From assembly GCA_009774375.1 (NCBI GenBank), contig VSNO01000003.1, positions 10,397 to 74,396 of the forward strand: 64,000 nucleotides of DNA, given 5' to 3'. Positions 26,654-34,933 of the stretch are shown here, piece by piece. Position numbers and translations under genes: made by a program. Numbering within the stretch: the first letter of the stretch is position 1; the number at the start of each line of letters is the position of its first letter. The DNA comes from Lachnospiraceae bacterium. GTDB lineage: Bacteria > Bacillota > Clostridia > Lachnospirales > Lachnospiraceae. The notes beneath the pieces are model-generated. The model saw only the letters and a list, made by a program, of their open reading frames with translations, searched no databases and was not told where the DNA came from.

Positions 26654-27720
26654 GCAGTGTGATCAATATCAATGGGAGAATGGTCGGGGAGGGACACCCC
26701 GCCTACATCATAGCGGAGATGTCCGCAAATCACGCAGGGAGCATCGACCGTGCGCTGGAGCTGGTCCATGTGGCGAAGGAGGCGGGGGCGGACTGTGTCA
26801 AGATACAGACCTACACGCCGGATACGATGACGATCGACTGCGGCAATGAATATTTTCAGATCGGGAAGGGGACCTGGGAGGGAGAGAACCTGTATTCTCT
26901 GTACCAGAAGGCCTACACGCCGTGGGAGTGGCAGGAGCGTCTCCGCGATGAGGCGGCAGAGGCGGGGATCGATTTCCTGTCGACGCCGTTTGACAGTACC
27001 TCGGTCGATTTTCTGGAGAAACTCGGCGTGAGCTTTTACAAGATCGCCTCGTTTGAACTGGTGGATATCCCGCTGCTGGAATATATCGCCGCCAGAAACA
27101 AGCCGATCGTCATGTCGACCGGGATGGGGACGCTCGAGGAGATCACTGAGGCCGTCAGCGCGATCTACAGTACCGGGAACAGACAGCTCGCGCTGATGAA
27201 ATGCTCGAGCGCGTACCCTGCGAAAAGGGAAGAGATGAACCTGGGCACGATCCGTGACCTGAGAGCGCGCTTTGACATCCCGGTGGGGCTCTCTGACCAT
27301 TCGATGGGGGCCTACAGTGCCGTGACAGCGGTTGCGATGGGCGCCAGCATCATTGAAAAGCATTTCTGTATCAGCCGTGCGATCGAGAACCCGGATTCGA
27401 GCTTCTCCATGGAGCCGGACGAGTTTCGCGATATGGTCGATCAGGTGCGCGAGGTCGAGCGTGCGATCGGGACGGTCACCTACGGCGTCTCACAGCAGGA
27501 GGAGAGCAATGCCTGCTTCCGACGGTCACTGTTTGTGGTGAAGGATATTGCCGCCGGCGAAAGACTGACGCCGGAAAACATCAGGAGCATCCGCCCTGCG
27601 TATGGATTAAAACCAAAGTACTATAAGGATGTGCTTGGCAGGACGGCAAAGTGTGACCTGAAGCGCGGCACGCCGCTCACGTTTGACGTGGTTGACGGGA
27701 TGGAGGCGTTCGAGCCATGA
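26650..27720 (+). CDS. pseI: Pseudaminic acid synthase, PseI
   Basis: Condenses phosphoenolpyruvate with the 6-deoxy-AltdiNAc hexose to form the nine-carbon pseudaminic acid. The 356 residues contain the NeuB TIM barrel (about 15-270; IIAEMSANHAG, DCVKIQTY, STPFDSTSVDF, FYKIASFEL, GLSDHS) and a C-terminal SAF antifreeze-like domain (about 290-350; FVVKDIAAGE, IRSIRPAYG). Overall pattern matches PseI more closely than NeuB or LegI. It overlaps pseF upstream and pseH downstream by four bases each, so the three are translationally coupled. Confidence 0.92.
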   Translation: MSSVININGRMVGEGHPAYIIAEMSANHAGSIDRALELVHVAKEAGADCVKIQTYTPDTMTIDCGNEYFQIGKGTWEGENLYSLYQKAYTPWEWQERLRDEAAEAGIDFLSTPFDSTSVDFLEKLGVSFYKIASFELVDIPLLEYIAARNKPIVMSTGMGTLEEITEAVSAIYSTGNRQLALMKCSSAYPAKREEMNLGTIRDLRARFDIPVGLSDHSMGAYSAVTAVAMGASIIEKHFCISRAIENPDSSFSMEPDEFRDMVDQVREVERAIGTVTYGVSQQEESNACFRRSLFVVKDIAAGERLTPENIRSIRPAYGLKPKYYKDVLGRTAKCDLKRGTPLTFDVVDGMEAFEP

Positions 27721-28172
27721 GCCTGCAGCTGAGAAAGGCGTCTTTTGCCGACAGGGATCTGCTGTTTGGCTGGGCGAACGATGACACTGTCCGCGCCAAT
27801 GCCTTTCACACAGAAAAGATCCCCTATGAAAAACATGTGGTATGGTTTGAGAAAGTGATGGCGGATGCGTCCGTGTACCAGTATATCCTGTGTGACGATG
27901 GATTGCCCGTGGGGCAGATCCGCCTGAACGTGGAGGGGGATGCGGCGCTGGTCGACTACAGCGTAGCGGCTGACCGGCGCGGAAAAGGTTACGGGAGCGA
28001 GATGCTCCGCATGCTGCTGTCACAGCTCTCAACAGAGAGAATACCACGTGTTACCCGGATCGTTGGACAGGTGAAGCATACAAATCGTGCGTCGGCCAGG
28101 GCTTTTGAGAACAATGGTTTTTTCAAAAGGGAATTTCCGGAGTATGCACAATACGAAAAAAATATATTATAG
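27717..28172 (+). CDS. pseH: GNAT N-acetyltransferase, PseH-like
   Basis: A 151-residue GNAT protein with RKASFADRDLLFGWANDD at the start and the acetyl-CoA loop DRRGKGYGSEML near residues 88-100. In the pseudaminic acid pathway PseH acetylates the 4-amino group made by PseC. Position between pseI and the formyltransferase-like gene, with an ATGA overlap with pseI, supports that role. The family is broad, so activity on another amino sugar is the main alternative. Confidence 0.82.
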   Translation: MSLQLRKASFADRDLLFGWANDDTVRANAFHTEKIPYEKHVVWFEKVMADASVYQYILCDDGLPVGQIRLNVEGDAALVDYSVAADRRGKGYGSEMLRMLLSQLSTERIPRVTRIVGQVKHTNRASARAFENNGFFKREFPEYAQYEKNIL

Positions 28173-28185
28173 AGGGTGTTATTGA

Positions 28186-28908
28186 ATGAAGATCATCATT
28201 GCGACGATCAAATCATGGAATATCGAGCGGGCAAAAGTGCTGCAAAAAAAATATGAAGGTGTGCATGAGATTGTTATTTATACGGCCAGGGAGGAGTTCA
28301 CATCGGATAACGTATGTGATTTCCGGCCGGACTATATCTTTCTGCCGCACTGGTCCTACATCATGCCGCGTGAAATAACAGATCACTGGGAATGCGTGGT
28401 GTTTCATATGACAGACCTGCCCTATGGGCGCGGCGGAAGCCCGCTGCAGAATCTGATCGTGCGCGGTCACAGGGAGACGAAGATCTCGGCTATCAGAATG
28501 ACGGAGAAGCTCGACGGCGGTCCGGTCTATATGAAGCATCCGTTATCTCTGGAGGGCAGCGCGCAGGAGATCTTTGTGCGCTGTTCGGATATCATCTTTC
28601 AGGAGATGATCCCACTGTTCCTGGATGCGGGAAAAGGAAAAATAACACCGGTGCCACAGGCGGGGGAGCCGGTGGTGTTCAGGCGCAGAAAGCCGGAGGA
28701 AGGGCGTATAACATCCGATATGAAAACGGACGAGATCTATGACTATATCAGAATGCTCGACGCGGAAGGCTATCCCAGGGCGTACATCGAGTTTGGCGGC
28801 TACCGGCTGGAGTTTGAGCAGGCAGGCTTTCTGCGCGATGATACCGGGAATGAGGAGCTCTCGGCGAGGGTTGTCTTTCGGCGTCTGCCGGATCAGCCAG
28901 AGTCCTAG
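28186..28908 (+). CDS. Formyltransferase-like protein, probably sugar N-formylation
   Basis: A 240-residue protein related to the formyltetrahydrofolate-dependent formyltransferases (Fmt/PurN fold). His74 in FHMTDLPYGRGGSPLQN and Asp110 in EKLDGGPVY match two of the three catalytic residues; the position two before His74, normally Asn, is Val here. Located inside a pseudaminic acid operon, it is a good candidate for replacing an acetamido with a formamido group. Because the Asn is absent, activity is not certain; the strong conservation of the loop around His74 argues against decay. Codon use matches the operon. Confidence 0.7.
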   Translation: MKIIIATIKSWNIERAKVLQKKYEGVHEIVIYTAREEFTSDNVCDFRPDYIFLPHWSYIMPREITDHWECVVFHMTDLPYGRGGSPLQNLIVRGHRETKISAIRMTEKLDGGPVYMKHPLSLEGSAQEIFVRCSDIIFQEMIPLFLDAGKGKITPVPQAGEPVVFRRRKPEEGRITSDMKTDEIYDYIRMLDAEGYPRAYIEFGGYRLEFEQAGFLRDDTGNEELSARVVFRRLPDQPES

Positions 28909-28940
28909 AGCAGATAAATAGAGGAGGTATCAATAAAGAG

Positions 28941-29651
28941 ATGAAGACAGTTTTGGTGGTGGCGGCACACCCTGACGATGAGATTCTCGGCGTCGGGGGA
29001 ACGGCAGCGCGGCATGCGGCGGAGGGGGATGCTGTCTATGCCCTGATCCTGGGGGAGGGACAGACTTCGCGCGGTGCGCACAGGGAAAATACAGGCAGGG
29101 AGATCGTGGAAGAACTCCACAGAAACACGCTGGAGAGCGCCAGGGCGGTAGGATACCGGGAAGTGTTTTTTGCGGATTTTCCGGACAATCGTTTTGACGA
29201 GGCCGACCTGCTCGACATCGTCAAGGAAGTCGAGCGGAAAATACAGGAGCTGCGGCCGCAGGTTCTCTACACGCATTACAGCGGTGATCTGAATGTGGAT
29301 CACCAGTATACGGCGCGCGCGGTGCTCACGGCGACGAGACCGATCGGTGACTACTGTGTGGAGGAGATCTACGCGTTTGAGACACTCTCCTCGACGGAGT
29401 GGAATTTTGACTACAGCGCCCAGCCGGCCTTCTGCCCGAATGTGTTTGTGGATATCACAGGGTATTACCGGCGGAAGGAGCAGGCGATGAACTGCTATGT
29501 CTCGGAGCTGTGCGCGTTCCCGCATCCGAGGAGCCTGGACGGGATGGACGTGCTGTCGAGGACGCGCGGCATGGCGGCGGGCATGGAGCGCGCGGAGGCG
29601 TTCATGCTGATACGCAGAACGATGAGGGACCATCAGGGAGCAGGGGATTGA
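28941..29651 (+). CDS. PIG-L family N-deacetylase
   Basis: A 236-residue zinc-dependent LmbE/PIG-L deacetylase. The N-terminal VAAHPDDEILG carries the His, Asp and Asp of the metal/catalytic site, and HYSGDLNVDHQ near 110-125 supplies the second zinc histidine. These enzymes remove N-acetyl groups from glucosamine-type sugars. In this operon it follows the formyltransferase-like gene and precedes pseG by a single base, so it may expose an amine for the formyl transfer. An AGAGGAGG site lies upstream. Confidence 0.85.
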   Translation: MKTVLVVAAHPDDEILGVGGTAARHAAEGDAVYALILGEGQTSRGAHRENTGREIVEELHRNTLESARAVGYREVFFADFPDNRFDEADLLDIVKEVERKIQELRPQVLYTHYSGDLNVDHQYTARAVLTATRPIGDYCVEEIYAFETLSSTEWNFDYSAQPAFCPNVFVDITGYYRRKEQAMNCYVSELCAFPHPRSLDGMDVLSRTRGMAAGMERAEAFMLIRRTMRDHQGAGD

Positions 29652-29652
29652 G

Positions 29653-30765
29653 ATGATATATATTCGTGCAGACGGCAACACAGAGATCGGCATGGGACAT
29701 GTGATGCGCTGTCTCGCTGTCGCGGAGGCTGCGGCAGATCTGGACAGCGCGCATCCGCCGGTCTTTATCACGGCAGACGCGGGATGCCGGGCGATGATCG
29801 AGGACAGGGGCTTTCGCGTGATCGTGCTGGAAACGGACTATAAGGACATGATGGGCGAGCTTCCCCGGATCAGGAAGGTGCTGCAGGCGGAACAGGACAC
29901 TGGCGGTACAGTGCTGCTCGTGGACAGTTACCAGGCGGGTTGTGCGTATTATCGGGCACTCCGGGACTTTGTGCGCGTAGCGTGCTTTGAAGACATGGGG
30001 GAGGCCTATCCGGTAGATCTGCTGATCAATTACAATATCTACGCGCCGGGACTGGCAGAGAATTATGGAGGAGCGTGTCCGGGAAGCCGCACATCAGGGG
30101 AGCGTTATCCTGCAAAGGCGCTTCTGGGCGTCCGGTATATGCCGCTCAGGAAGGCTTTTCAGAAGCCTGCAGAATACGCGGTCCGGGATAAAGTGACGGA
30201 TGTTATGATAACGACTGGAGGAAGTGATCCGTATTTTGCCACAGCCGCTTTTGCGGAGGCGCTGCGCGGCGATGACGCGCTTGCCGGACTGGGGATCCGT
30301 CTCCACCTGGTGAGCGGTCCCTTTAACCGGTTTGCGGACGAGCTGAAGCGCAGGTATCCGGCAGGCAGTGACGGCGGAATGTCCATACTGGTTCACGAGA
30401 ATGTGAGAGATATGTGCAGTCTGCTTCTGCAGTGCGATGTGGTGATCTCGGCGACAGGGAGTACGATCTATGAGGTCAGCTCCCTCGGCGTGCCGATGAT
30501 CGTGTTCTATTTTGCGGAGAACCAGAGGCAGGGCGCCCAGGCACTGGAGCGGCTCACGGATATCGTCAATGCGGGATGCTTTGCCGAGGATGGTGCGGCG
30601 GTGGCAGAGCGGGTGAGGGCAGCAGTGGACAGGTGTGCTGCCGACAGGTCGTACAGGGAGCTTCTGTGCCGGCAGGAGAGAGAGCTGATCGACGGAAAAG
30701 GGGCGCGCCGCGTCGCAGGGCATCTGTGGAAACTTGCAGAGGGATCGGCGGAGTGCCAGAAATGA
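29653..30765 (+). CDS. pseG: UDP-2,4-diacetamido-2,4,6-trideoxy-L-altrose hydrolase, PseG
   Basis: Releases UDP from the nucleotide sugar to give the free hexose used by PseI. The 370-residue GT-B fold protein begins with IRADGNTEIGMGHVMR, in which His16 matches the catalytic histidine of PseG, and ends with ISATGSTIYEVSSLGVP, the nucleotide-binding loop. It completes the set PseB, C, H, G, I, F within one operon. The start is one base after the stop of the PIG-L gene. Confidence 0.9.
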   Translation: MIYIRADGNTEIGMGHVMRCLAVAEAAADLDSAHPPVFITADAGCRAMIEDRGFRVIVLETDYKDMMGELPRIRKVLQAEQDTGGTVLLVDSYQAGCAYYRALRDFVRVACFEDMGEAYPVDLLINYNIYAPGLAENYGGACPGSRTSGERYPAKALLGVRYMPLRKAFQKPAEYAVRDKVTDVMITTGGSDPYFATAAFAEALRGDDALAGLGIRLHLVSGPFNRFADELKRRYPAGSDGGMSILVHENVRDMCSLLLQCDVVISATGSTIYEVSSLGVPMIVFYFAENQRQGAQALERLTDIVNAGCFAEDGAAVAERVRAAVDRCAADRSYRELLCRQERELIDGKGARRVAGHLWKLAEGSAECQK

Positions 30766-30775
30766 GGGATGAACC

Positions 30776-33691
30776 ATGGCTGCAGGGAAAAAGCGGCAAC
30801 TGAATTATGAACTGCTCCGCATCATAGCGATGCTGATGATCGTCAGCCTGCACTATCTTGGCAAGGGTGGACTGCTGGGCGATCCGGCGAGGGCGGATAT
30901 GACGGCCGCCGGGTATACGGCGTGGTTTTTCGAGGCGTTTTTTCTGGTGGCAGTCAATGTCTATGTGCTCATCAGCGGATATTTTGGCGTGGATGCGCGG
31001 GGGAGCATGACAAACGGGAAGAACGTTACATTCCGGGATGTGCTCCGAAAGCCGTTCAATGTCTGGAAGCAGGTGTTTTTTTACTCTGTGTTCTTCGGCT
31101 GCATCACACTTGTTACCGGTGTGCGGGAATTTGATCTTTATCACTGTTTTTCCTATCTTTTTCCGGTTGTAACAGAGCATTACTGGTTTGCCACCTCGTA
31201 TGTTATTTTATGCCTGCTGATGCCGTTTCTGAATGCAGGGCTTTCCTATATGAACCAGAAAGAGCTGAAATACCTGCTGTCTGGTCTGCTGCTGCTGTTC
31301 AGTATCTCAAAGACGGTCATTCCAATGCAGCTTCCGTGGGACAAGTATGGATATGACAGTCTGTGGTTTATCGTTCTGTATCTGACAGGGGCGTACCTCA
31401 GGCGGTATGAGCCGGCGGTGGTCAGATCCAGATGGGGCGCGGGGCTGCTGTATATCGGCAGTGTGCTGGCAGTGTTTGCCTCCTTTTTCCTGATCAGGGC
31501 AGTTTATCTGAGAACGGGAAGACTGGAAGACCTGATCAATTATGGATATACCTACAATTTTCTGTTCTGCTATACAGGGGCTGTGGGGCTGTTCCTTCTA
31601 TTTAAAATGAGGGAAAATACAGGATTGGAGCGTTTCCGCAGGCCGATCGAGCTTCTCTCGGGCGCGACGTTTGGCGTCTATCTGATCCACGAGCATATTG
31701 ATATCCGGTCCATGTGGACGGGCTGGGTTCACAGCGAGGCCATTCTTCAGGGCTCCGTCCTGGGTTTCATCGCGCATATGGTGCTCAGTGTGCTGTGTGT
31801 CTATCTGGTCTGTACCGGGATCGAACTGATACGGCAGAAGGGCAGTATGACCCTGCTGCCTGCGCTGATCCTGCTGCTGTATCCGCTGCGCCACGCCTCG
31901 GTGGGACTGGATCTGATGGATGCGGGGTACGCGCTTGGCAATTACCGCTTCTTTGACTCGCTCAATGAGATGTGGAAACTGGCGACATATCTGGCAAACA
32001 TAACAGGTGTCCTGCTGTCGAAGCTGCCCTATGGGGACCGCTGGATCGGGATGAACGTGTACTGCGGTCTGCTTACAGGGGCGGCAGCTGCAGGCGTGTA
32101 TCTCTTTATGCAGAGGCGTTACGGACAAAAACAGAAGTTATTCTGCGCGCTGCTGTTTGTGGCGGAGATCACGGCGCTCTCACTCTGCTGGGCACCAGGT
32201 GTTATCCTATATCACTATCTGGGATATCTCCTGATGACGGCCGCTGTCATGATACTGTTCGCTGCGCTCACAAAAGAGAGCGAGCGTGAGAAGTGGAGAT
32301 ATTTTGTCGCGGCGGGTGTTATTTTAGGACTCTGTGTGGCGGTGCGGATGCCGAATGTCACGTACATGGCATTGATCCTGCCGGTGTGGTGCGACTGCTT
32401 CTGGAACCGCGGCAGTGCGGTGAGGCCATCAGATAAAGATCCGGATGATCAGGACCGGCCGGCACATTTGAACGGGAGGACGTGGAAAAACACATGGTTT
32501 GGAATGCTGGTACTGCGCACGCTGTACTGTGCCGGCGGATATCTCGCGGGTCTGCTCGTGCCGCTGGCAGTGATCTGTGCGCGGTATGGAGTGGCGGCAT
32601 ATCCGCAGATGATCGCCTCCCTGTTTGGGATGACAGACCATGCGGCGGACTACAAGCCGACGTCGATGGTCTCGGCGATGTTCGGGGACTATATCTGGTA
32701 CAGTCCGTGGCTGCTGCTGTTTGCAGTGTATCTGTTGCTCGGGGTGTTCTTTTTCCGGTTCCTGGGCAGACGGTTTCATTTCAGACTGTTTTATTTCAGA
32801 CTGCTGTATGCGCTGGGACTGCTGGCCGTGCTCCGGTTCTGCTACGGCAGGGGGATGTTTGGCCTTGATTACAGCGATTACTTTAGCATGTACAAGTGGT
32901 TGACGGTCTATCTGCTGACAGTGCTCCTGCTGTGTGCATGGGTGTTATTGAATGGGAAAAAGTTTGGCAGGGAAGTGAGATCGTGGGCGGTATTTTTGCC
33001 CGTTATCATCCTTGTCACGCCGCTTGGGAGCAATAACGGGTTATACCCGATCATCAACAACTTGTTTCTGGTGATGCCGGTCTCCGTTGTGTTGTTCTGC
33101 AATGTGTCGGCAGCGTCGGGAAAATGCCGCGCGGCGGACACGGCGGGATCTGCGTTCCGGCTGGTGCTCAGCTTTGTACTCGTATGCACGGTGGTACAGA
33201 GTGTTCTGTTTGGGATCGGCTTTGTGTTTCACGATGCAGGCGCCGCGACGGCGCGCGCGGCGGACAGCCGCATCGAGCTTCAGTGCGGCGGCGCGGGCAC
33301 AGGACTCGTGACGACGCCGGACAGGAAAGCCGCGCTTGAGGAGCTTGACAGGTATCTGTATCAGAATGATCTGAATGAGAAACAGGTGATATTGTATGGA
33401 AAGATCGCGGCTCTGGCGTATCTGTTCGACATGGAACCGGCGATATCCACGACATGGGCGGACCTGGACTCCTACGGCATGGACGTGCTGGAGCAGGAGC
33501 TGGAGCGCGTGTCGGGGGCAGCGCCGGAGGCGCTTCCTGTCGTGATCTTCGGGCGCGCAGAGGTGGAGCGGATCGCGGACCACGACAGCCTTGAGCGGCA
33601 GAAGCTGGAGCTGGTCCTGGATTTTATGGAAGCAAATGGATACAGGCGCTGCTTTGAGAATGATGCGTATATTGTACTTGCTGTATATTAA
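30776..33691 (+). CDS. Fusion: acyltransferase-3 domain plus GT-C-like membrane domain
   Basis: A 971-residue polytopic protein. The N-terminal ~360 residues are an acyltransferase-3 (OafA/WecH-type) domain: Arg15 and His26 in ELLRIIAMLMIVSLHYL are the usual conserved pair and about ten helices follow, including LISGYFGV and FGVYLIHEH. After residue ~365 a second block of about ten helices and a C-terminal soluble part (about 830-971) resembles GT-C glycosyltransferase-like membrane proteins: MDAGYALGNYRFF after the first helix and VAVRMPNVTYM further on. A single protein might therefore add a sugar and an acetyl group on the outer face. No frame break is visible between the two parts. Confidence 0.7.
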   Translation: MAAGKKRQLNYELLRIIAMLMIVSLHYLGKGGLLGDPARADMTAAGYTAWFFEAFFLVAVNVYVLISGYFGVDARGSMTNGKNVTFRDVLRKPFNVWKQVFFYSVFFGCITLVTGVREFDLYHCFSYLFPVVTEHYWFATSYVILCLLMPFLNAGLSYMNQKELKYLLSGLLLLFSISKTVIPMQLPWDKYGYDSLWFIVLYLTGAYLRRYEPAVVRSRWGAGLLYIGSVLAVFASFFLIRAVYLRTGRLEDLINYGYTYNFLFCYTGAVGLFLLFKMRENTGLERFRRPIELLSGATFGVYLIHEHIDIRSMWTGWVHSEAILQGSVLGFIAHMVLSVLCVYLVCTGIELIRQKGSMTLLPALILLLYPLRHASVGLDLMDAGYALGNYRFFDSLNEMWKLATYLANITGVLLSKLPYGDRWIGMNVYCGLLTGAAAAGVYLFMQRRYGQKQKLFCALLFVAEITALSLCWAPGVILYHYLGYLLMTAAVMILFAALTKESEREKWRYFVAAGVILGLCVAVRMPNVTYMALILPVWCDCFWNRGSAVRPSDKDPDDQDRPAHLNGRTWKNTWFGMLVLRTLYCAGGYLAGLLVPLAVICARYGVAAYPQMIASLFGMTDHAADYKPTSMVSAMFGDYIWYSPWLLLFAVYLLLGVFFFRFLGRRFHFRLFYFRLLYALGLLAVLRFCYGRGMFGLDYSDYFSMYKWLTVYLLTVLLLCAWVLLNGKKFGREVRSWAVFLPVIILVTPLGSNNGLYPIINNLFLVMPVSVVLFCNVSAASGKCRAADTAGSAFRLVLSFVLVCTVVQSVLFGIGFVFHDAGAATARAADSRIELQCGGAGTGLVTTPDRKAALEELDRYLYQNDLNEKQVILYGKIAALAYLFDMEPAISTTWADLDSYGMDVLEQELERVSGAAPEALPVVIFGRAEVERIADHDSLERQKLELVLDFMEANGYRRCFENDAYIVLAVY

Positions 33692-33701
33692 TCCCAAAAC
33701 C

Positions 33702-33730
33702 TTGCCAAAATCATATTAAAAGAGTACAAT
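33702..33730 (+). promoter_or_regulatory. Putative sigma-A promoter before the wecE-like gene
   Basis: TTGCCA (33702-33707), 17 bases, TACAAT (33725-33730), starting 11 bases after the stop of the 971-residue fusion and 73 bases before the next ATG. The gap is AT-rich compared with its surroundings. Confidence 0.6.
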
Positions 33731-33802
33731 AAAGCGGGAAATATTTTCCATGAATAATAATGACAGGATAACGCACAGAAAACAGAAAGGCGTGGACAGA
33801 GC

Positions 33803-34933
33803 ATGATCAATTTTAACGTACCGCCCTTTACGGGCAGGGAGATGACATACATCCGACAGGCAGTCGAGAACCAGAAGATATGCGGGGACGGTCCGTTCAC
33901 GAAGAAGTGCAGTGAGTGGATCGAGCAGTATACAGGCATGGCAAAATGCCTGCTGACGCCCTCCTGCACGCAGGCGACAGAGCTTGCAGCGCTCCTGATC
34001 GATATCAGGGAGGGCGATGAGGTGATCATGCCTTCTTACACATTTGTATCCACCGCGGATGCCTTTGTTCTCCGCGGAGCCAGGGCAGTTTTTGTCGACA
34101 TCAGGCCGGACACCATGAATATTGACGAGACGCTGATCGAACAGGCAGTGACGGACAGAACGCGGGCGATCGTCCCCGTCCACTATGCGGGTGTTGCCTG
34201 TGAGATGGATGCGATCATGGACATAGCCAGACGGCATGACCTGTTTGTGGTGGAGGATGCCGCGCAGGGGATCGCGGCGACATACAAGGGGCGTCAGCTC
34301 GGCGCGATCGGTGATTTCGGGTGTTATTCATTTCATGAGACGAAGAATCTCAGCATGGGTGAGGGCGGCGCGCTGCTGATCCGGGATGCGAAATATATCG
34401 AGGATGCGGAGATCCTCCGTGAGAAGGGCACAAACCGTTCAAAGTATTACCGCGGACAGGTGGACAAGTACCGCTGGATGAACTATGGATCGTCCTATCT
34501 CCCCAGCGATATGAACGCCGCGTATCTCTGGGCACAGATCGAACTGATCGGGGAGATCACAGCCAGGCGTGTGGCGCTGTGGGATCAGTATGATACACTG
34601 TTGCAGCCGCTGCGGGAGCGCGGGCTGCTGGAGCTGCCGCATGTTCCGGAGGGATGTGTCCACAACGGGCATATGTACTATATCAAGACAAAGGATCTCG
34701 ACGAGCGGACACGGCTCATCGATTTTCTGAAAGAAAACGGCATCTGGGCGGTCTTTCATTATGTGCCGCTCCACTCGGCGCCGGCGGGACTCCGGTTCGG
34801 AAGGTTTTCGGGTGAGGATGTTTATACGACGAGGGAAAGTGACAGGCTGGTGCGTCTGCCGATGTTCTATACGCTGACGGCAGACGAGGTTGATTATATC
34901 GTAGGGAAAGTGAAGGAGTTCTATCACGTATGA
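33803..34933 (+). CDS. dTDP-4-amino-4,6-dideoxygalactose transaminase (WecE/RffA-like)
   Basis: PLP-dependent sugar aminotransferase of 376 residues. INFNVPPFTG at the start, CGDGPFTKKC, LTPSCTQATE and VPVHYAGVACEMD are strong WecE hallmarks, with Lys181 in SFHETKN as the Schiff-base lysine and EDAAQ as the PLP-binding Asp. WecE makes dTDP-4-amino-4,6-dideoxy-D-galactose from dTDP-4-keto-6-deoxy-D-glucose. rmlA and rmlB needed for that substrate are not in the window. The GNAT protein at 36770 could acetylate the product. Overlap with the next gene is four bases (ATGA). Confidence 0.88.
   Translation: MINFNVPPFTGREMTYIRQAVENQKICGDGPFTKKCSEWIEQYTGMAKCLLTPSCTQATELAALLIDIREGDEVIMPSYTFVSTADAFVLRGARAVFVDIRPDTMNIDETLIEQAVTDRTRAIVPVHYAGVACEMDAIMDIARRHDLFVVEDAAQGIAATYKGRQLGAIGDFGCYSFHETKNLSMGEGGALLIRDAKYIEDAEILREKGTNRSKYYRGQVDKYRWMNYGSSYLPSDMNAAYLWAQIELIGEITARRVALWDQYDTLLQPLRERGLLELPHVPEGCVHNGHMYYIKTKDLDERTRLIDFLKENGIWAVFHYVPLHSAPAGLRFGRFSGEDVYTTRESDRLVRLPMFYTLTADEVDYIVGKVKEFYHV

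Noticed and set aside
26650..27720. Sialic acid (NeuB) or legionaminic acid synthase.
   Set aside because: PseB, PseC and PseG neighbours use the L-altro route and no NeuC/LegG-type epimerase is present, which favours pseudaminic acid.
23663..30765. Flagellin glycosylation island.
   Set aside because: Pseudaminic acid often decorates flagellin, but no flagellar or motility-associated gene is in the window and polysaccharide assembly genes surround the operon.
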